From contig NZ_CP039904.1 of NCBI RefSeq assembly GCF_005221385.1, positions 2,081,501 to 2,145,500 on the forward strand: a stretch of 64,000 nucleotides of DNA. The letters run 5' to 3'. This DNA is from Agrobacterium tumefaciens (GTDB taxonomy: Bacteria; Pseudomonadota; Alphaproteobacteria; Rhizobiales; Rhizobiaceae). Under the pieces are notes generated by a model, which saw only the letters and a program-made list of their open reading frames with translations, did not search any database and had not been told where the DNA came from. Position 1 is the stretch's first letter; every line of letters begins with the position of its first letter. A program made the position numbers and the translations under genes. Shown here piece after piece: positions 1-9,126 of this stretch.

Positions 1-2
1 GG

Positions 3-278
3 CCGAAGGTACTGCTGGTGGATGAGCCCTCGGTCGGCCTGTCGCCGGCCGCAATCGGTATCGTGTTCGATGAACTCCTGCGGCTGCATGCGAATGGCAT
101 GACCATCCTGCTGGTCGAGCAGAATACCAAAAAGGCCATGGAGGTGGCTGAGCGCGCCGTCATTCTGCGTCTCGGCAAAGTGATCTGGGACGGCACGCCG
201 GCGGAGATCACCCATGACGAACTTGGCGAATTGTTCCTGACCGGAAAGATGCGCGGCGAACTCGAAGCCGCGCACTGA
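3..278 (+). CDS. ABC transporter ATP-binding protein, LivF type (C-terminal part)
   Basis: The gene enters from outside the window; only about 91 C-terminal residues are visible, read from base 3. It opens with the Walker B and D-loop stretch KVLLVDEPSVGLSP, followed by the switch histidine region, here LLVEQNTKKAMEVAERAVIL. The Q in LVEQN where most ABC ATPases have TH is characteristic of the LivF branch of branched-chain amino acid importers, as is the ending around GELFLTGK. It would energise import of an amino acid or related small acid at the inner membrane. The aminotransferase 36 bp downstream is probably co-transcribed. LivF class is a confident call; the substrate is not known. Confidence 0.85.
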   Translation, partial: PKVLLVDEPSVGLSPAAIGIVFDELLRLHANGMTILLVEQNTKKAMEVAERAVILRLGKVIWDGTPAEITHDELGELFLTGKMRGELEAAH

Positions 279-314
279 CAGGTCCAAAGCTTTAGATTGA
301 GACGAGGAAAGACC

Positions 315-1523
315 ATGAGCACTTTCGTGCCAGCATCGCGCGTGTCGAAAATTAGGGTTTCGCCAAGCACGGCGGCGGCGGCCCGCGCCCGCGAATTGAA
401 GGCCGCCGGCCGCGATATCGCCGACCTGACGGTGGGCGAGCCGGATTTCGATACGCCGGAAACCGTCAAGGCCGCGGCGCATGCCGCCATCGACCGGGGA
501 GAGACCAAATATACCGCCGTCAACGGCACGCCAGCGCTGCGCAAGGCGATCATCGGCGATTTCCAGAAGCGTCTCGGCATCACCTATGGCGATAGCGAAA
601 TCTGCGTCGGCGGCGGCGCCAAGCAGATCCTGTTTCTGGCGCTGATGGCAAGCGTGGAGAATGGTGTGGAAGTGATTATTCCGGCTCCCTACTGGGTGTC
701 TTATCCAGATATGGTCATCGCCAATGACGGCACGCCCGTCATCGTCGCATGCCCGGAGGAAACAGGGTTCAAACTGACCGCCGAAGCGCTGGAAGCGGCG
801 ATCACCCCGAAGACGCTGTGGCTGATCCTCAACGCTCCCTCGAACCCGACGGGTGCTGCCTATAGCGAAGCGGAACTGAAGGCGCTGGGCGACGTATTGC
901 TGCGCCATCCGCATGTCATGGTCCTTTCCGACGATATTTACGATCAGGTCTGGTTCAGGGATGAGCCGATGAAAACCCTCGTTGCCGTCGTTCCTGAACT
1001 GAAGGACCGGGTGCTTCTGACCAACGGCGTTTCAAAATCCTATGCCATGACGGGATGGCGGATCGGTTACGGGGCAGGGCCGGCAGCACTCATCGCCGCC
1101 ATCAACAAGTTGCAGTCGCAGATGTCATCCTGCCCGTCCTCGGTCAGCCAGGCCGCCGCAGCCCACGCGCTTTCCGGCGACCAGACATTCGTGACGGAAA
1201 GTGTCGCGGTCTATAAGCGGCGGCGCGACTACGCCTGCGCGCGCCTGAATGCGATCCCCGGCCTCTCCTGCATGGTTCCGGATGGGGCCTTCTACCTCTA
1301 TCCGAGTTGCGCCGGGGTGATCGGCAGGACGACGGCGGATGGCAAGGTGATCGAAAACGATCTCGATTTCGTCCTCTATCTCCTCGACAGCGTCGGCGTG
1401 GCGGCCCTTCAAGGCGCGGCATACGGGCTTTCGCCCTATTTCCGCATTTCCTTCGCCACCTCCATGGAAGTTCTGGAGGATGCATGCAATCGCATTGAGA
1501 GCGCTGTGGCTGCGCTAAGGTAG
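315..1523 (+). CDS. class I/II pyridoxal-phosphate aminotransferase (aspartate aminotransferase-like)
   Basis: A full-length 402-residue fold-type I aminotransferase. Visible signatures are the N-terminal DLTVGEPDFDTP, the cofactor loop region GGGAKQ, the NAPSNPTG motif, SDDIYDQ, and the Schiff-base lysine K241 in NGVSKSYAMTGWRIGYG. The C-terminal arginine that binds the substrate carboxylate lies in YFRISFATS. The ATG at 315 is chosen because GAGGAAAG lies 4 bases ahead of it; the upstream TTG at 297 has no ribosome-binding site. It follows a LivF-type transporter gene and precedes a LysR regulator, so it may transaminate an imported amino acid. The substrate cannot be read from sequence. 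Confidence 0.9.
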   Translation: MSTFVPASRVSKIRVSPSTAAAARARELKAAGRDIADLTVGEPDFDTPETVKAAAHAAIDRGETKYTAVNGTPALRKAIIGDFQKRLGITYGDSEICVGGGAKQILFLALMASVENGVEVIIPAPYWVSYPDMVIANDGTPVIVACPEETGFKLTAEALEAAITPKTLWLILNAPSNPTGAAYSEAELKALGDVLLRHPHVMVLSDDIYDQVWFRDEPMKTLVAVVPELKDRVLLTNGVSKSYAMTGWRIGYGAGPAALIAAINKLQSQMSSCPSSVSQAAAAHALSGDQTFVTESVAVYKRRRDYACARLNAIPGLSCMVPDGAFYLYPSCAGVIGRTTADGKVIENDLDFVLYLLDSVGVAALQGAAYGLSPYFRISFATSMEVLEDACNRIESAVAALR

Positions 1524-1582
1524 GGCAAATCTGACCCCTAAACAGGCTCGCCTTTACAAGGGTTCTTGACGCTTTTCACTTC

Positions 1583-1697
1583 CCGTCATTCCGGCCTTGA
1601 GCCGGAATCCAGCCAGCCCAAGTCCTTGGGCTGAAAAGACTTGTCCCGCCGCTCAGACGCGCGTCGACTGGATTCCGGCTCAGGGCCGGAATGACGG
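1583..1697. repeat. RIME-like palindromic intergenic repeat
   Basis: Two arms of about 29 bases, 1583-1611 and 1669-1697, are near-perfect reverse complements. Each arm also contains a small internal palindrome (CCGGCCTTGAGCCGG and its partner). The cores CCGTCATTCCGG and CCGGAATGACGG are typical of dispersed palindromic units in rhizobial and related genomes. It occupies most of the 316-bp gap between the aminotransferase and LysR genes, where no coding signal is seen. Transcribed, it would form a long hairpin that could end the upstream transcript. Confidence 0.7.
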
Positions 1698-1839
1698 AGG
1701 TGGAGATGTACGCACACAGCTGTGTCGTGCACATATACCAAAAAACACCTATCCCATTGAAATTACGCGCCGTCCTCGCAGAAACCCATTCCTGTTTCCG
1801 CATCGATGCGCTAGGATTTCCCCCAAAAAGTGGGGACCG

Positions 1840-2778
1840 ATGAGCGTCGATTTCAAAAAACTCAAGAGCTTCGTCAAGATTGTCGATACCGGCAGTGTGT
1901 CGCGTGCCGCCGGCATTCTTCGTGTGGCGCAGCCGGCGCTGTCACAGCAGATCGCGTCGCTGGAACAGCATTTCAAACACCAGCTTCTTTTACGAAGCAA
2001 TGTCGGCATCGCACCGACCGAGGCCGGGCTGATCCTCTATCGCCATGCCCAGATCATGCTGAAGCAGATCGAGCAGGCGCAGACCGATATCGACCGCTCG
2101 GCCCGCTCGGTCTCCGGCCGCGTCTCCATCGGGCTTGCCACCTATTCCTCGTCCAGCGCACTGTCCCTGCCACTCATCAAGGAGATGAGGGCGCGGTTTC
2201 CCGCCATCACGGTCCATATCAACGACAGTTTCGGCCATATCCTCAGCGAGCTGATCATGACCGGCAAGATGGACATGGCGCTGATCTACACCTCCGATCC
2301 CATCAAGGGCGTAACGCTGGAACCTTTGTTCCGCGAAGAAATGTTCCTCGTCTCGCCCGCCGATATGAAGTTGCCGGCCGAACCCGGTCAGCCGCTTCCG
2401 CTCTCGGCGCTGGATGGCCACGCGATGTTGCTGCCGAGCAAAGCGCATTTTCTTCGCCGGCTCATCGATGAAGGGCTGGCCCGCGCCAGGGCGCGACCGG
2501 AGGTCATTTCCGAGCTGGAATCCGTGCCGGCGCTCGGGGCGGCGGTACTGGACGGTCTCGGCTCGACGATCCTTCCAGCCTCCGTTGTTCTGGAAACCCC
2601 GAGCTTCAGCGGCGCCCAACTGCACCCGCTCACAACCCCTGTCATCGACGCCACGGTTTCACTCTGCGTCTCCGATCATATGCCGCTTTCCGAGCCGGCT
2701 CTGGCAGCGCGTTCCGTGCTTCTCGAGATCGTCACCAAGCTCAAGAGCGGCCACCATCCTGGCATTCGCGCCATCTGA
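1840..2778 (+). CDS. LysR-family transcriptional regulator
   Basis: A 312-residue protein of normal LysR length. The winged helix-turn-helix is at residues 4-63 (KLKSFVKIVDTGSVSRAAGI, then VAQPALSQQIASLEQHF), followed by the linker helix and an effector-binding domain from about residue 92. The start at 1840 aligns with the usual LysR N-terminus; the open frame extends further upstream but there it translates the RIME repeat. The first helix (VKIVDTGSVSRAAGILRVAQPALSQ) resembles the NAC/Cbl-like subgroup. It lies directly upstream of, and in the same direction as, the hydantoinase operon, and is the likely regulator of that operon or of the aminotransferase. The effector is unknown. Confidence 0.92.
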   Translation: MSVDFKKLKSFVKIVDTGSVSRAAGILRVAQPALSQQIASLEQHFKHQLLLRSNVGIAPTEAGLILYRHAQIMLKQIEQAQTDIDRSARSVSGRVSIGLATYSSSSALSLPLIKEMRARFPAITVHINDSFGHILSELIMTGKMDMALIYTSDPIKGVTLEPLFREEMFLVSPADMKLPAEPGQPLPLSALDGHAMLLPSKAHFLRRLIDEGLARARARPEVISELESVPALGAAVLDGLGSTILPASVVLETPSFSGAQLHPLTTPVIDATVSLCVSDHMPLSEPALAARSVLLEIVTKLKSGHHPGIRAI

Positions 2779-2842
2779 ATTCGCTATAAGCAAACCCTAT
2801 GGCGGCAGACCGAGGTTGTGTTGGTAAAGGTGGGCTGAAGGC

Positions 2843-2862
2843 TTCAATTTTCCATCAGTGAA
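2843..2862. promoter_or_regulatory. possible LysR operator ahead of the hydantoinase operon
   Basis: An inverted repeat TTCA-N12-TGAA lies 61 bp upstream of the hyuA start, in the 145-bp gap after the LysR gene. It fits the loose dyad form that LysR proteins bind. The half-sites are only 4 bp, so this could be chance. Confidence 0.25.
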
Positions 2863-2923
2863 CGGATTCAAATTTGGGTCCACAAGGCAGCCAAAGAGGC
2901 TGCATGGTCGCTCGAGGGAAACA

Positions 2924-4987
2924 ATGGCAAAACTGGCTTTCGATACTGGCGGTACCTTTACCGATTTCGCGCTTCTGGACGACAGCGGCGAACTTCACCT
3001 CCATAAAGTCCTGAGCACGCCGAAAAATCCGGCGGAAGCCGTTGTGCAGGGCGTGTCGGAGCTGCTCGAAAAGAATGCGGACGCGATTGCGATCGAGAAC
3101 CTGCAGGTGCTGGGTGCAACCACCGTCGTCACCAATGCCGTTCTGGAGCGCAAGGGCGTTGAAACCGGCTTCGTCACCACCGACGGTTTTCAGGACATGC
3201 TGCGCATCCGCAACGAGGGGCGTTACGATCTCTACGACTTGAACATCAAATATCCCGATCCGCTGGTCACCCGCGCCAACAGTTTCGGCGCCGAAGAACG
3301 CATCGCCGCCGATGGTGAGGTGATGACGGAACTCAAGGAAGAGACCGTTCGCGAGATCGCCGAACGGCTGAAGGAAAAGGGTATTCGCTCTGTGGCGGTC
3401 TGCCTGCTGCACGCTTACAAATATCCGCAGCATGAGCATCGCGTCGCCGCCCTTCTGCGCGAGGAAGACCCTGACATTTTCGTGTCGCTGTCTTCCGAGG
3501 TCTGCCCGGAAATGCGCGAATTCGACCGCGCCTCGACAACGGTGGTCAACGCCTATACCCGCCCGCAAATGTCGGGCCACGTCGCCCATCTGCAGCGGGA
3601 GTTTGCTAAGAAAGGCATCGACCGGCAGGTGCTGTGGATGACCTCTTCAGGCGGTCTTGTGCCAAGCCGCCGCGCCGCCGAACTTCCCGTGCGCCTGATC
3701 GAATCCGGACCCGCAGCAGGCGCTGTCGCCGCCGCCGAATTCGGCCGCACGGCGGGCGAAGCAAGCGTTCTTTCCTTCGACATGGGCGGCACCACCGCCA
3801 AGCTCTGCCTCATTCCCGATGGCGAACCGAATGTCGGCACCGATCTCGAAGTCGCGCATTACCAGCGTTTCCGCAAGGGCTCCGGTTTTCCGCTGAAAAT
3901 CCAGTCGATCCAGATGATCGAGATCGGCGCTGGCGGCGGTTCCATCGCCGCGAAGAACCCTCTCGGCCTTCTCGATGTCGGCCCGCATTCCGCCGGTGCC
4001 ATGCCGGGTCCGGCCGCCTATCAGCGCGGCGGAACCGAACCGACGGTGACTGACGCCGATATTCTGCTCGGTTACATGGGAACTGAATCCTTCGTCGGCG
4101 GCTCGTTCAAGGTGTCGAAGGGCGCGGCCCATGGGGCGATGTCCAAACTGGCCGCTTCTCTCGATGTGTCCGTCGAGCGCTGCGCCTGGGGCATCCACGA
4201 TCTCGTCAATGAATCCATGAGCAAGGCGGCTGCCATGCATGCGACCGATCTCGGCGTCGATCCACGCTCTTTGCCGATGGTCGCTTTCGGCGGAGCAGGC
4301 CCAGTGCACGCCTACGGCATCGCCCGCAAGCTCGGCATTTCGCGCATCATCTGCCCGACCGGCGCCGGTGTCAGCTCCGCCATCGGCCTGTTGATCGCGC
4401 CGGTCGCCGTCGATCTCTCCGCAAGCCATCCGATGGCGCTCGATGCCTGGGATATCGATGCGATGAACCACCTGCTCGATGATCTTTCCGCTCAGGGTGC
4501 GGAAGTCGTTTCGGCCGCCGGCGTTCCGAAGGAGACGATCACCAATCGCTATACCGTGGATATGCGCCATGTGGGGCAGGGACACGAGATCACGGTGGTA
4601 CTGCCCGACCGTAACCTGCCGAAAGACCTTTTCCTTGAAGAATTGCGCGGCAGCTTCTTCAAGCTCTATCGCGAATTGTTCGGCCGCACGGTGGCCGCAC
4701 CGCTGGAAGTCATCACCTGGCGTCTCCGCGCCAGCGGCGAGAAGGATCAGGTCACCCGGCCGCATGAAACTGTTGTTGCCGAAGCCCGAAAGGGCAGCCG
4801 CCAGGTCTATTTTCAGGAGGCGGGCGGCTATGTCGAAACCTCGGTTTACGACCACTACAAGCTGCCGGTCGGCCACGAGGTGAAGGGGCCTGCCATTGTG
4901 GAACAGCGTGAATCGACGGCCGTTGTCGGGCCGAGCGGCGCCTTCCACGTCGATGCCCACGGCAATCTCGTGATCAACATTCTCTAA
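2924..4987 (+). CDS. hyuA: hydantoinase/oxoprolinase family protein, subunit A
   Basis: A 687-residue protein of the N-methylhydantoinase A / 5-oxoprolinase / acetone carboxylase beta family, which hydrolyses cyclic amides or carboxylates small ketones using ATP. The phosphate-binding motif AFDTGGTFTDFAL is at residues 5-17, the second actin-fold motif SFDMGGTTAKLCL near 283, and AFGGAGPVHAYGIARKLG near 452. The ATG at 2924 has GAGGG 5 bases upstream and puts DTGGTFTD at the usual position. Subunit B follows after 11 bp, so the two are translated together. In this family sequence alone does not separate hydantoin, oxoproline and other substrates; the downstream SDR and aldolase suggest use of an unusual carbonyl compound. 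Confidence 0.9.
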   Translation: MAKLAFDTGGTFTDFALLDDSGELHLHKVLSTPKNPAEAVVQGVSELLEKNADAIAIENLQVLGATTVVTNAVLERKGVETGFVTTDGFQDMLRIRNEGRYDLYDLNIKYPDPLVTRANSFGAEERIAADGEVMTELKEETVREIAERLKEKGIRSVAVCLLHAYKYPQHEHRVAALLREEDPDIFVSLSSEVCPEMREFDRASTTVVNAYTRPQMSGHVAHLQREFAKKGIDRQVLWMTSSGGLVPSRRAAELPVRLIESGPAAGAVAAAEFGRTAGEASVLSFDMGGTTAKLCLIPDGEPNVGTDLEVAHYQRFRKGSGFPLKIQSIQMIEIGAGGGSIAAKNPLGLLDVGPHSAGAMPGPAAYQRGGTEPTVTDADILLGYMGTESFVGGSFKVSKGAAHGAMSKLAASLDVSVERCAWGIHDLVNESMSKAAAMHATDLGVDPRSLPMVAFGGAGPVHAYGIARKLGISRIICPTGAGVSSAIGLLIAPVAVDLSASHPMALDAWDIDAMNHLLDDLSAQGAEVVSAAGVPKETITNRYTVDMRHVGQGHEITVVLPDRNLPKDLFLEELRGSFFKLYRELFGRTVAAPLEVITWRLRASGEKDQVTRPHETVVAEARKGSRQVYFQEAGGYVETSVYDHYKLPVGHEVKGPAIVEQRESTAVVGPSGAFHVDAHGNLVINIL

Positions 4988-4998
4988 GGGGCAGTCAG

Positions 4999-6675
4999 AT
5001 GTCGAAACCCGCAACCGATTTCAACGATCCGATCAACCTTCAGGTCATGTGGAACCGCCTGATCTTCATCGCGGATCAGGCCGACAATGTGCTTGGCAAG
5101 ACGGCATTTTCGCCGATCGTGCGTGAGAACCATGATTACGTTACGGTACTTCTCGACAGTAAGGGCAGGGCGCTGGCGCAATGCACCTGGTCGATCCCGG
5201 TTTTCATCACCTCGCTGCCCGCGGCGGCGCAGAAATATTTCCTGCCGAAGTTTCCGGTCGAGATGCTGGAAGAGGGCGATGTTCTCGCGACCAACGATCC
5301 GGAAATCGGAACCGGCCATCTGCCCGACGTGACGATGATCACGCCGATCTTCAAGAATGGCAAGGTCGTCGCCTATGCGGGATCGATCGCTCATCTTCCC
5401 GATATTGGCGGCGCGCCGCTGCATTCGGAAGCCAGCGACATTTTCGCGGAAGGCATCCGTTTCCCTATCGTCAAGCTGCTCAAGGCCGGCGTTCCGAACG
5501 AGGATGTGTTCGATATCATCGCAGCCTCCGTCCGCCTTCCCACGGAAGTGCGCGGTGACCTGGAATCGATGATCGCCGCCAACAATGTCATGGGCCGCGA
5601 ACTGGTGAAATTCCTCGATGAATACGGGCTGGACGATGTCGATGGGCTGGCCGACGCCATCCACACCCGTTCGGAGGCGCAGACGCGCAAGGCGATCCGC
5701 GAATGGCCGAACGGCACCTATTCCGCCGAAGTCCTGCTCGACGGCTACGATGTCGACGTCAAGCTGAAAGCCTCGGTGATTGTCAGGGACGATTCCATTC
5801 ATGTGGATTATACCGGCACGTCGGATCAGGTCCTGCACTCGATCAACTGCCGCACGAACTACCGTTACGCCCATTCGGTCTACGCGCTGAAATGCCTGCT
5901 CGATGCCGAAACACCCAATAATGAGGGCTGCATCGTCCCGATCACCGACGAGGCGCCGCTCGGCTGCATTCTCAATCCGCAGGAATGGACGGCGGGCAAT
6001 TCGCGCAACCTGATCGGCCACGTCATTCCCTCGCTCATCTTCAAGGCGCTGGAAGGCATCGTACCCGAAAAGGTTCTGGGCGATAGCGGCGGCGCGCCGA
6101 TCTGGGCGGCCAATTGCGTCGGCCAGCGCAACGATGGCACGCAATATGGCTCCGTGCAGAATTTCCATGGCGGGCAGGGCGCACGCGCCGAATTCGACGG
6201 GCTGGATACGCTGAGCTTCCCATCCAACTGCAAGGTCACGGCCATCGAAATGTTCGAGGTCGCCGTTCCGGTGCTGACGGAACGCAAGGAACTCATCGCC
6301 GATTCCGGCGGTGCCGGCAAACATCGCGGCGGTCTCGGTCAGCGCGTCGTTCTGCGCAATCTCGGCAAGAACCCGATGAACATCTATCTGGCGTCGGAAC
6401 GCGTCCGCCACCCTTGCTTCGGCGTAGTGGAAGGCCAGAGCGGGTCCGCTGGCAAGGTGATGAAGCAGGGCAAGTCGCATTTCCCCAAGGGCAAGGTCGT
6501 TCTTCAGACCGGTGAACGTCTGGAAGTCCAGACACCCGGCGGTGGCGGCTGGGGCAGGGCCAGCGAGCGTTCGCGCGCGCTGATCGAACAGGATATTTCC
6601 GAAGGTCTTGTCACCGCGAAGGCGGCGAAAGAAATCTTCGGCTATTCTGGCGCCATTGCCGCCGCAGCCGAATAG
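4999..6675 (+). CDS. hyuB: hydantoinase B/oxoprolinase family protein, subunit B
   Basis: A 558-residue partner of the preceding gene. Family marks are the N-terminal VMWNRLIFIADQADNVLGKTAFSP, the block TNDPEIGTGHLPDVTMITP near residue 98, the GGAPIWAANCVG region, and the C-terminal glycine loop TPGGGGWG near residue 511. It begins 11 bp after subunit A with GGGG upstream of the ATG. Subunits A and B normally form a heteromeric cytoplasmic enzyme. No acetone-carboxylase gamma-type small subunit gene follows, which favours a hydantoinase/oxoprolinase role over ketone carboxylation. Confidence 0.9.
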   Translation: MSKPATDFNDPINLQVMWNRLIFIADQADNVLGKTAFSPIVRENHDYVTVLLDSKGRALAQCTWSIPVFITSLPAAAQKYFLPKFPVEMLEEGDVLATNDPEIGTGHLPDVTMITPIFKNGKVVAYAGSIAHLPDIGGAPLHSEASDIFAEGIRFPIVKLLKAGVPNEDVFDIIAASVRLPTEVRGDLESMIAANNVMGRELVKFLDEYGLDDVDGLADAIHTRSEAQTRKAIREWPNGTYSAEVLLDGYDVDVKLKASVIVRDDSIHVDYTGTSDQVLHSINCRTNYRYAHSVYALKCLLDAETPNNEGCIVPITDEAPLGCILNPQEWTAGNSRNLIGHVIPSLIFKALEGIVPEKVLGDSGGAPIWAANCVGQRNDGTQYGSVQNFHGGQGARAEFDGLDTLSFPSNCKVTAIEMFEVAVPVLTERKELIADSGGAGKHRGGLGQRVVLRNLGKNPMNIYLASERVRHPCFGVVEGQSGSAGKVMKQGKSHFPKGKVVLQTGERLEVQTPGGGGWGRASERSRALIEQDISEGLVTAKAAKEIFGYSGAIAAAAE

Positions 6676-6684
6676 GAGATGAGA

Positions 6685-7491
6685 ATGGGACTGCTGAACG
6701 GAAAAATTACGCTGGTAACCGGCGCCGGTTCAGGCATCGGCCGCGAAACCGCAATTCTGCTGGCGAAAGAAGGGGCGACGGTCGTTCTGACTGGACGCCG
6801 TCTCGATCCGCTGCGCGAGGTCGCGGAACTGATCGAGAAGAAGAAGGGCAAGGCCATCGCGCGCACGCTCGACATCGCCTCGCGCGAGGCGATCTTCGAC
6901 ACGGTGAAGTCGATCGGCGAGGCCGTCGGTCCCATCGATATTCTGGTCAACAATGCCGGTTCCGCCAGCAAGGTGCTCAACGCCCGCTTCATCGGCGAGG
7001 AGGAGTGGAACGCCACCCTCAACGTCAATCTGACGGCCGTGTTCAACCTGACGCAGGCGGTGCTGCCGGAGATGATCGCAAAGGGTGAGGGCACCATCAT
7101 CACCGTCTCCTCGCTCGCCGCCCTCAATCCCAATCTTCTGGGCGGCGTGGCCTATGGGGCTGCCAAGGCGGGCGTGAAGAACTTCATGACCTTCCTGCAC
7201 AATACCTATCGCAACCAGGGTATCCGTGCGACGACCATCCTGCCGGGCGAGACCGATACGCCGATCATGAACAACCGCGCGCGGCCGCCCCTCAAGGAAG
7301 AACGCGCCGTGATGATGGATCCGCATGACGTGGCCCGCGCCATCGTGCTCTGCGCCAGCCTGAACAAAAGCGCGGTCATTCCGGAACTGCACATCTGCCC
7401 GACCCATATGCGTGACACGTCGAAGGATATCGATGTCGCGCGCTGGATAGGGGCGCCGGACGATACGCCGGATATGCCGAAAAAGAACTAG
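6685..7491 (+). CDS. SDR-family NAD(P)-dependent dehydrogenase
   Basis: A 268-residue classical short-chain dehydrogenase. The nucleotide-binding TGAGSGIG motif is at residues 12-19, NNAG near 92, the catalytic serine in TVSSLAAL, and the YxxxK pair at Y157/K161 (YGAAKAG). The ATG at 6685 is preferred to that at 6679 because AGGAG ends just before the earlier one and is well spaced from the later one. It lies 9 bp after hyuB and 12 bp before the aldolase gene, so it belongs to the same operon. The likely role is oxidation or reduction of an intermediate of the HyuAB substrate. Confidence 0.92.
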   Translation: MGLLNGKITLVTGAGSGIGRETAILLAKEGATVVLTGRRLDPLREVAELIEKKKGKAIARTLDIASREAIFDTVKSIGEAVGPIDILVNNAGSASKVLNARFIGEEEWNATLNVNLTAVFNLTQAVLPEMIAKGEGTIITVSSLAALNPNLLGGVAYGAAKAGVKNFMTFLHNTYRNQGIRATTILPGETDTPIMNNRARPPLKEERAVMMDPHDVARAIVLCASLNKSAVIPELHICPTHMRDTSKDIDVARWIGAPDDTPDMPKKN

Positions 7492-7503
7492 GGAGAGACG
7501 TCC

Positions 7504-8202
7504 ATGAATGGAGCAAAGCTGCGCGCCCGTCTTGCGGCGGGTGAAGCTATCAGCATGTTCACCCCGCACCACACGTCGTCGGGCCTTTCCGCCCGGCTGG
7601 TGGAACTGGGCGCGGACGCGGTCTTCCTCGATTGCGAGCACGGTACATGGAGCTTCGAGGATGTGCGGGCGACCGGGCAGGTGGTGCGTTCCGTCGGTGG
7701 CGCTGCCATCGTGCGCCCGCATTCGCACGAGCGGCCGATCATCATCCGCTACCTGAATGCTGGCGCGGACGGGATCATGGTACCCATGGTCGGCAATGCC
7801 GACGAGGCCCGCGCGATTGTCGACGCGGTGCGTTACGCCTTGCCGTCCGATCATGAAAAGCGGCTGGTCATCGCCATGATCGAGACCGTCGATGCGATCG
7901 ATGCTCTGGACGAGATGCTGACGGTCGAGGGGATCGACGTGTTCTTCATCGGTCCCGGCGATCTTTCGCAGGATATGGGCTATCCGCCCGCGCCGCCATT
8001 CGGCGAGCCGCGCCCGGATGTGGTGATGGAGAAGGTCGCCATCGCTGTCGACAAGATACGCGCGGCCGGAAAGATTGCGGGAACGCTCGCGACGCTGGAT
8101 GAATTGCCGCACTGGCGGGAACGCGGCGTACAATTCTTCTACGTCCATTCCGATCCGTTCCTGCGCCGTGGTCTCGCCGCGGTGAAGAAGGCTCTTGGTT
8201 GA
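7504..8202 (+). CDS. HpcH/HpaI-family aldolase
   Basis: A 232-residue class II (metal-dependent) pyruvate aldolase-like protein. The metal ligands fit E127 in AMIETVDAIDALDEM and D153 in FFIGPGDLSQDMG; the arginine in AIVRPHSH fits the carbonyl-binding residue. The usual family length is about 250. GGGAGAG lies just upstream of the ATG. As the last gene of the hyuA-hyuB-SDR-aldolase operon, it probably splits a hydroxy-keto acid into pyruvate or glyoxylate plus an aldehyde. It sits next to the boundary where the accessory island begins. Confidence 0.88.
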   Translation: MNGAKLRARLAAGEAISMFTPHHTSSGLSARLVELGADAVFLDCEHGTWSFEDVRATGQVVRSVGGAAIVRPHSHERPIIIRYLNAGADGIMVPMVGNADEARAIVDAVRYALPSDHEKRLVIAMIETVDAIDALDEMLTVEGIDVFFIGPGDLSQDMGYPPAPPFGEPRPDVVMEKVAIAVDKIRAAGKIAGTLATLDELPHWRERGVQFFYVHSDPFLRRGLAAVKKALG

Positions 8203-9025
8203 GGTAGCATATTGCAGATCCGTAGCAGGGCGCACGCTCGACTGGCACGCCCGTTTCCGTCATGCGCCGGTGTACCCAGCGCCCAGCCGTCGAAAGCTCA
8301 GCCGGCTTGGCGGGCTCCGAACGGGGTCCGCCGTCATCCCCGCCGCCGCGCTTGATCCGCCCACAGTGCGGCGTCTCCCGCGGTCCCCGCGTTTTTTTGG
8401 GTCCGGGTCCCCATTCAAATTACTCAGCCGCGGGTTTCATGCCGATACTGTCGATGTCGGCGATCGACTGAAACTCGCTTAGATACTACCGTCGCAATGC
8501 AAGCCTTACGCTGTCGTGCGAAATAGTCCGCCACGGTTATCAATAGCGAGAAACTTCACTATATCACTGCGTGGTTGGGGCGGCAGCAAGTAATGATTAA
8601 ATCCTTCCCCCGCAACCAGTTCCTACGCTATCGTATCCTACAATAGCCCGAAAACTGCGATCCAGTGCGCAAAAGCACTACGATCATGGGTGCAAGGTGC
8701 AAACCGAAGGCACACGTTCGCGCAGATGAGCGAGCGTGTCCGACGACGGTCATACGACGTGGCTGTAGGTCAACGGCACTCCTCGATGGGCCGGAAGCGT
8801 GAACGCCTAATGTTGCCTTATATAACGCGAAGTTGGTAGGTGCTACCGCAGATTCCTTTGCGCGAGGAAATGACTAAGGACGGATGTCGCTCGGTGGTAG
8901 CTTAAGTCAGAGTGAAAAAATGATATCCAATAAATTCTCTTATTTTCAATGTGTTTCTGAGAGTAATTCGGATCCATTTAAGTATATATGATCCTTTCGT
9001 TGCTATGGAAACATCTTATCTATTG

Positions 9026-9046
9026 TCGATAAGGGGTACTTATCGA
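9026..9046. promoter_or_regulatory. perfect palindrome upstream of the RHE_PE00001 gene
   Basis: TCGATAAG and CTTATCGA are exact reverse complements separated by 5 bases, in AT-rich sequence 81 bp before the downstream start codon. The form is that of a dimeric repressor operator. Not matched to any named regulator. Confidence 0.5.
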
Positions 9047-9080
9047 TGGTTAGAAGGCCAACTGACAATCATGCGATGTG

Positions 9081-9109
9081 AGGAACTCTAATATTCTGAT
9101 AGAGTTCCT
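9081..9109. promoter_or_regulatory. second perfect palindrome, next to the start codon
   Basis: AGGAACTCTA and TAGAGTTCCT form an exact 10-bp inverted repeat around a 9-base spacer and end 17 bp before the ATG at 9127. As DNA it could be an autoregulatory operator for the HTH protein encoded next. As RNA it would be a stable hairpin in the leader. Confidence 0.55.
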
Positions 9110-9126
9110 ATAAGAAATCATTTACC

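Larger units (their letters stand above)
8203..9126. other. non-coding boundary between catabolic block and accessory island
   Basis: No intact gene is visible in this 924-bp stretch. GC-rich sequence up to about 8480 gives way to markedly AT-rich sequence from about 8900. On the minus strand at about 8422-8475 there is an open tail ending ADIDSIGMKPAAE and a stop, which could be the last codons of a lost gene; I do not recognise it. Two perfect palindromes lie at the right end, listed separately. The base-composition change suggests a transfer junction. Confidence 0.5.

Noticed and set aside
8203..9126. CRISPR array or origin of replication
   Set aside because: No regularly spaced direct repeats are seen, and there are no replication genes or iterons; only two isolated palindromes.
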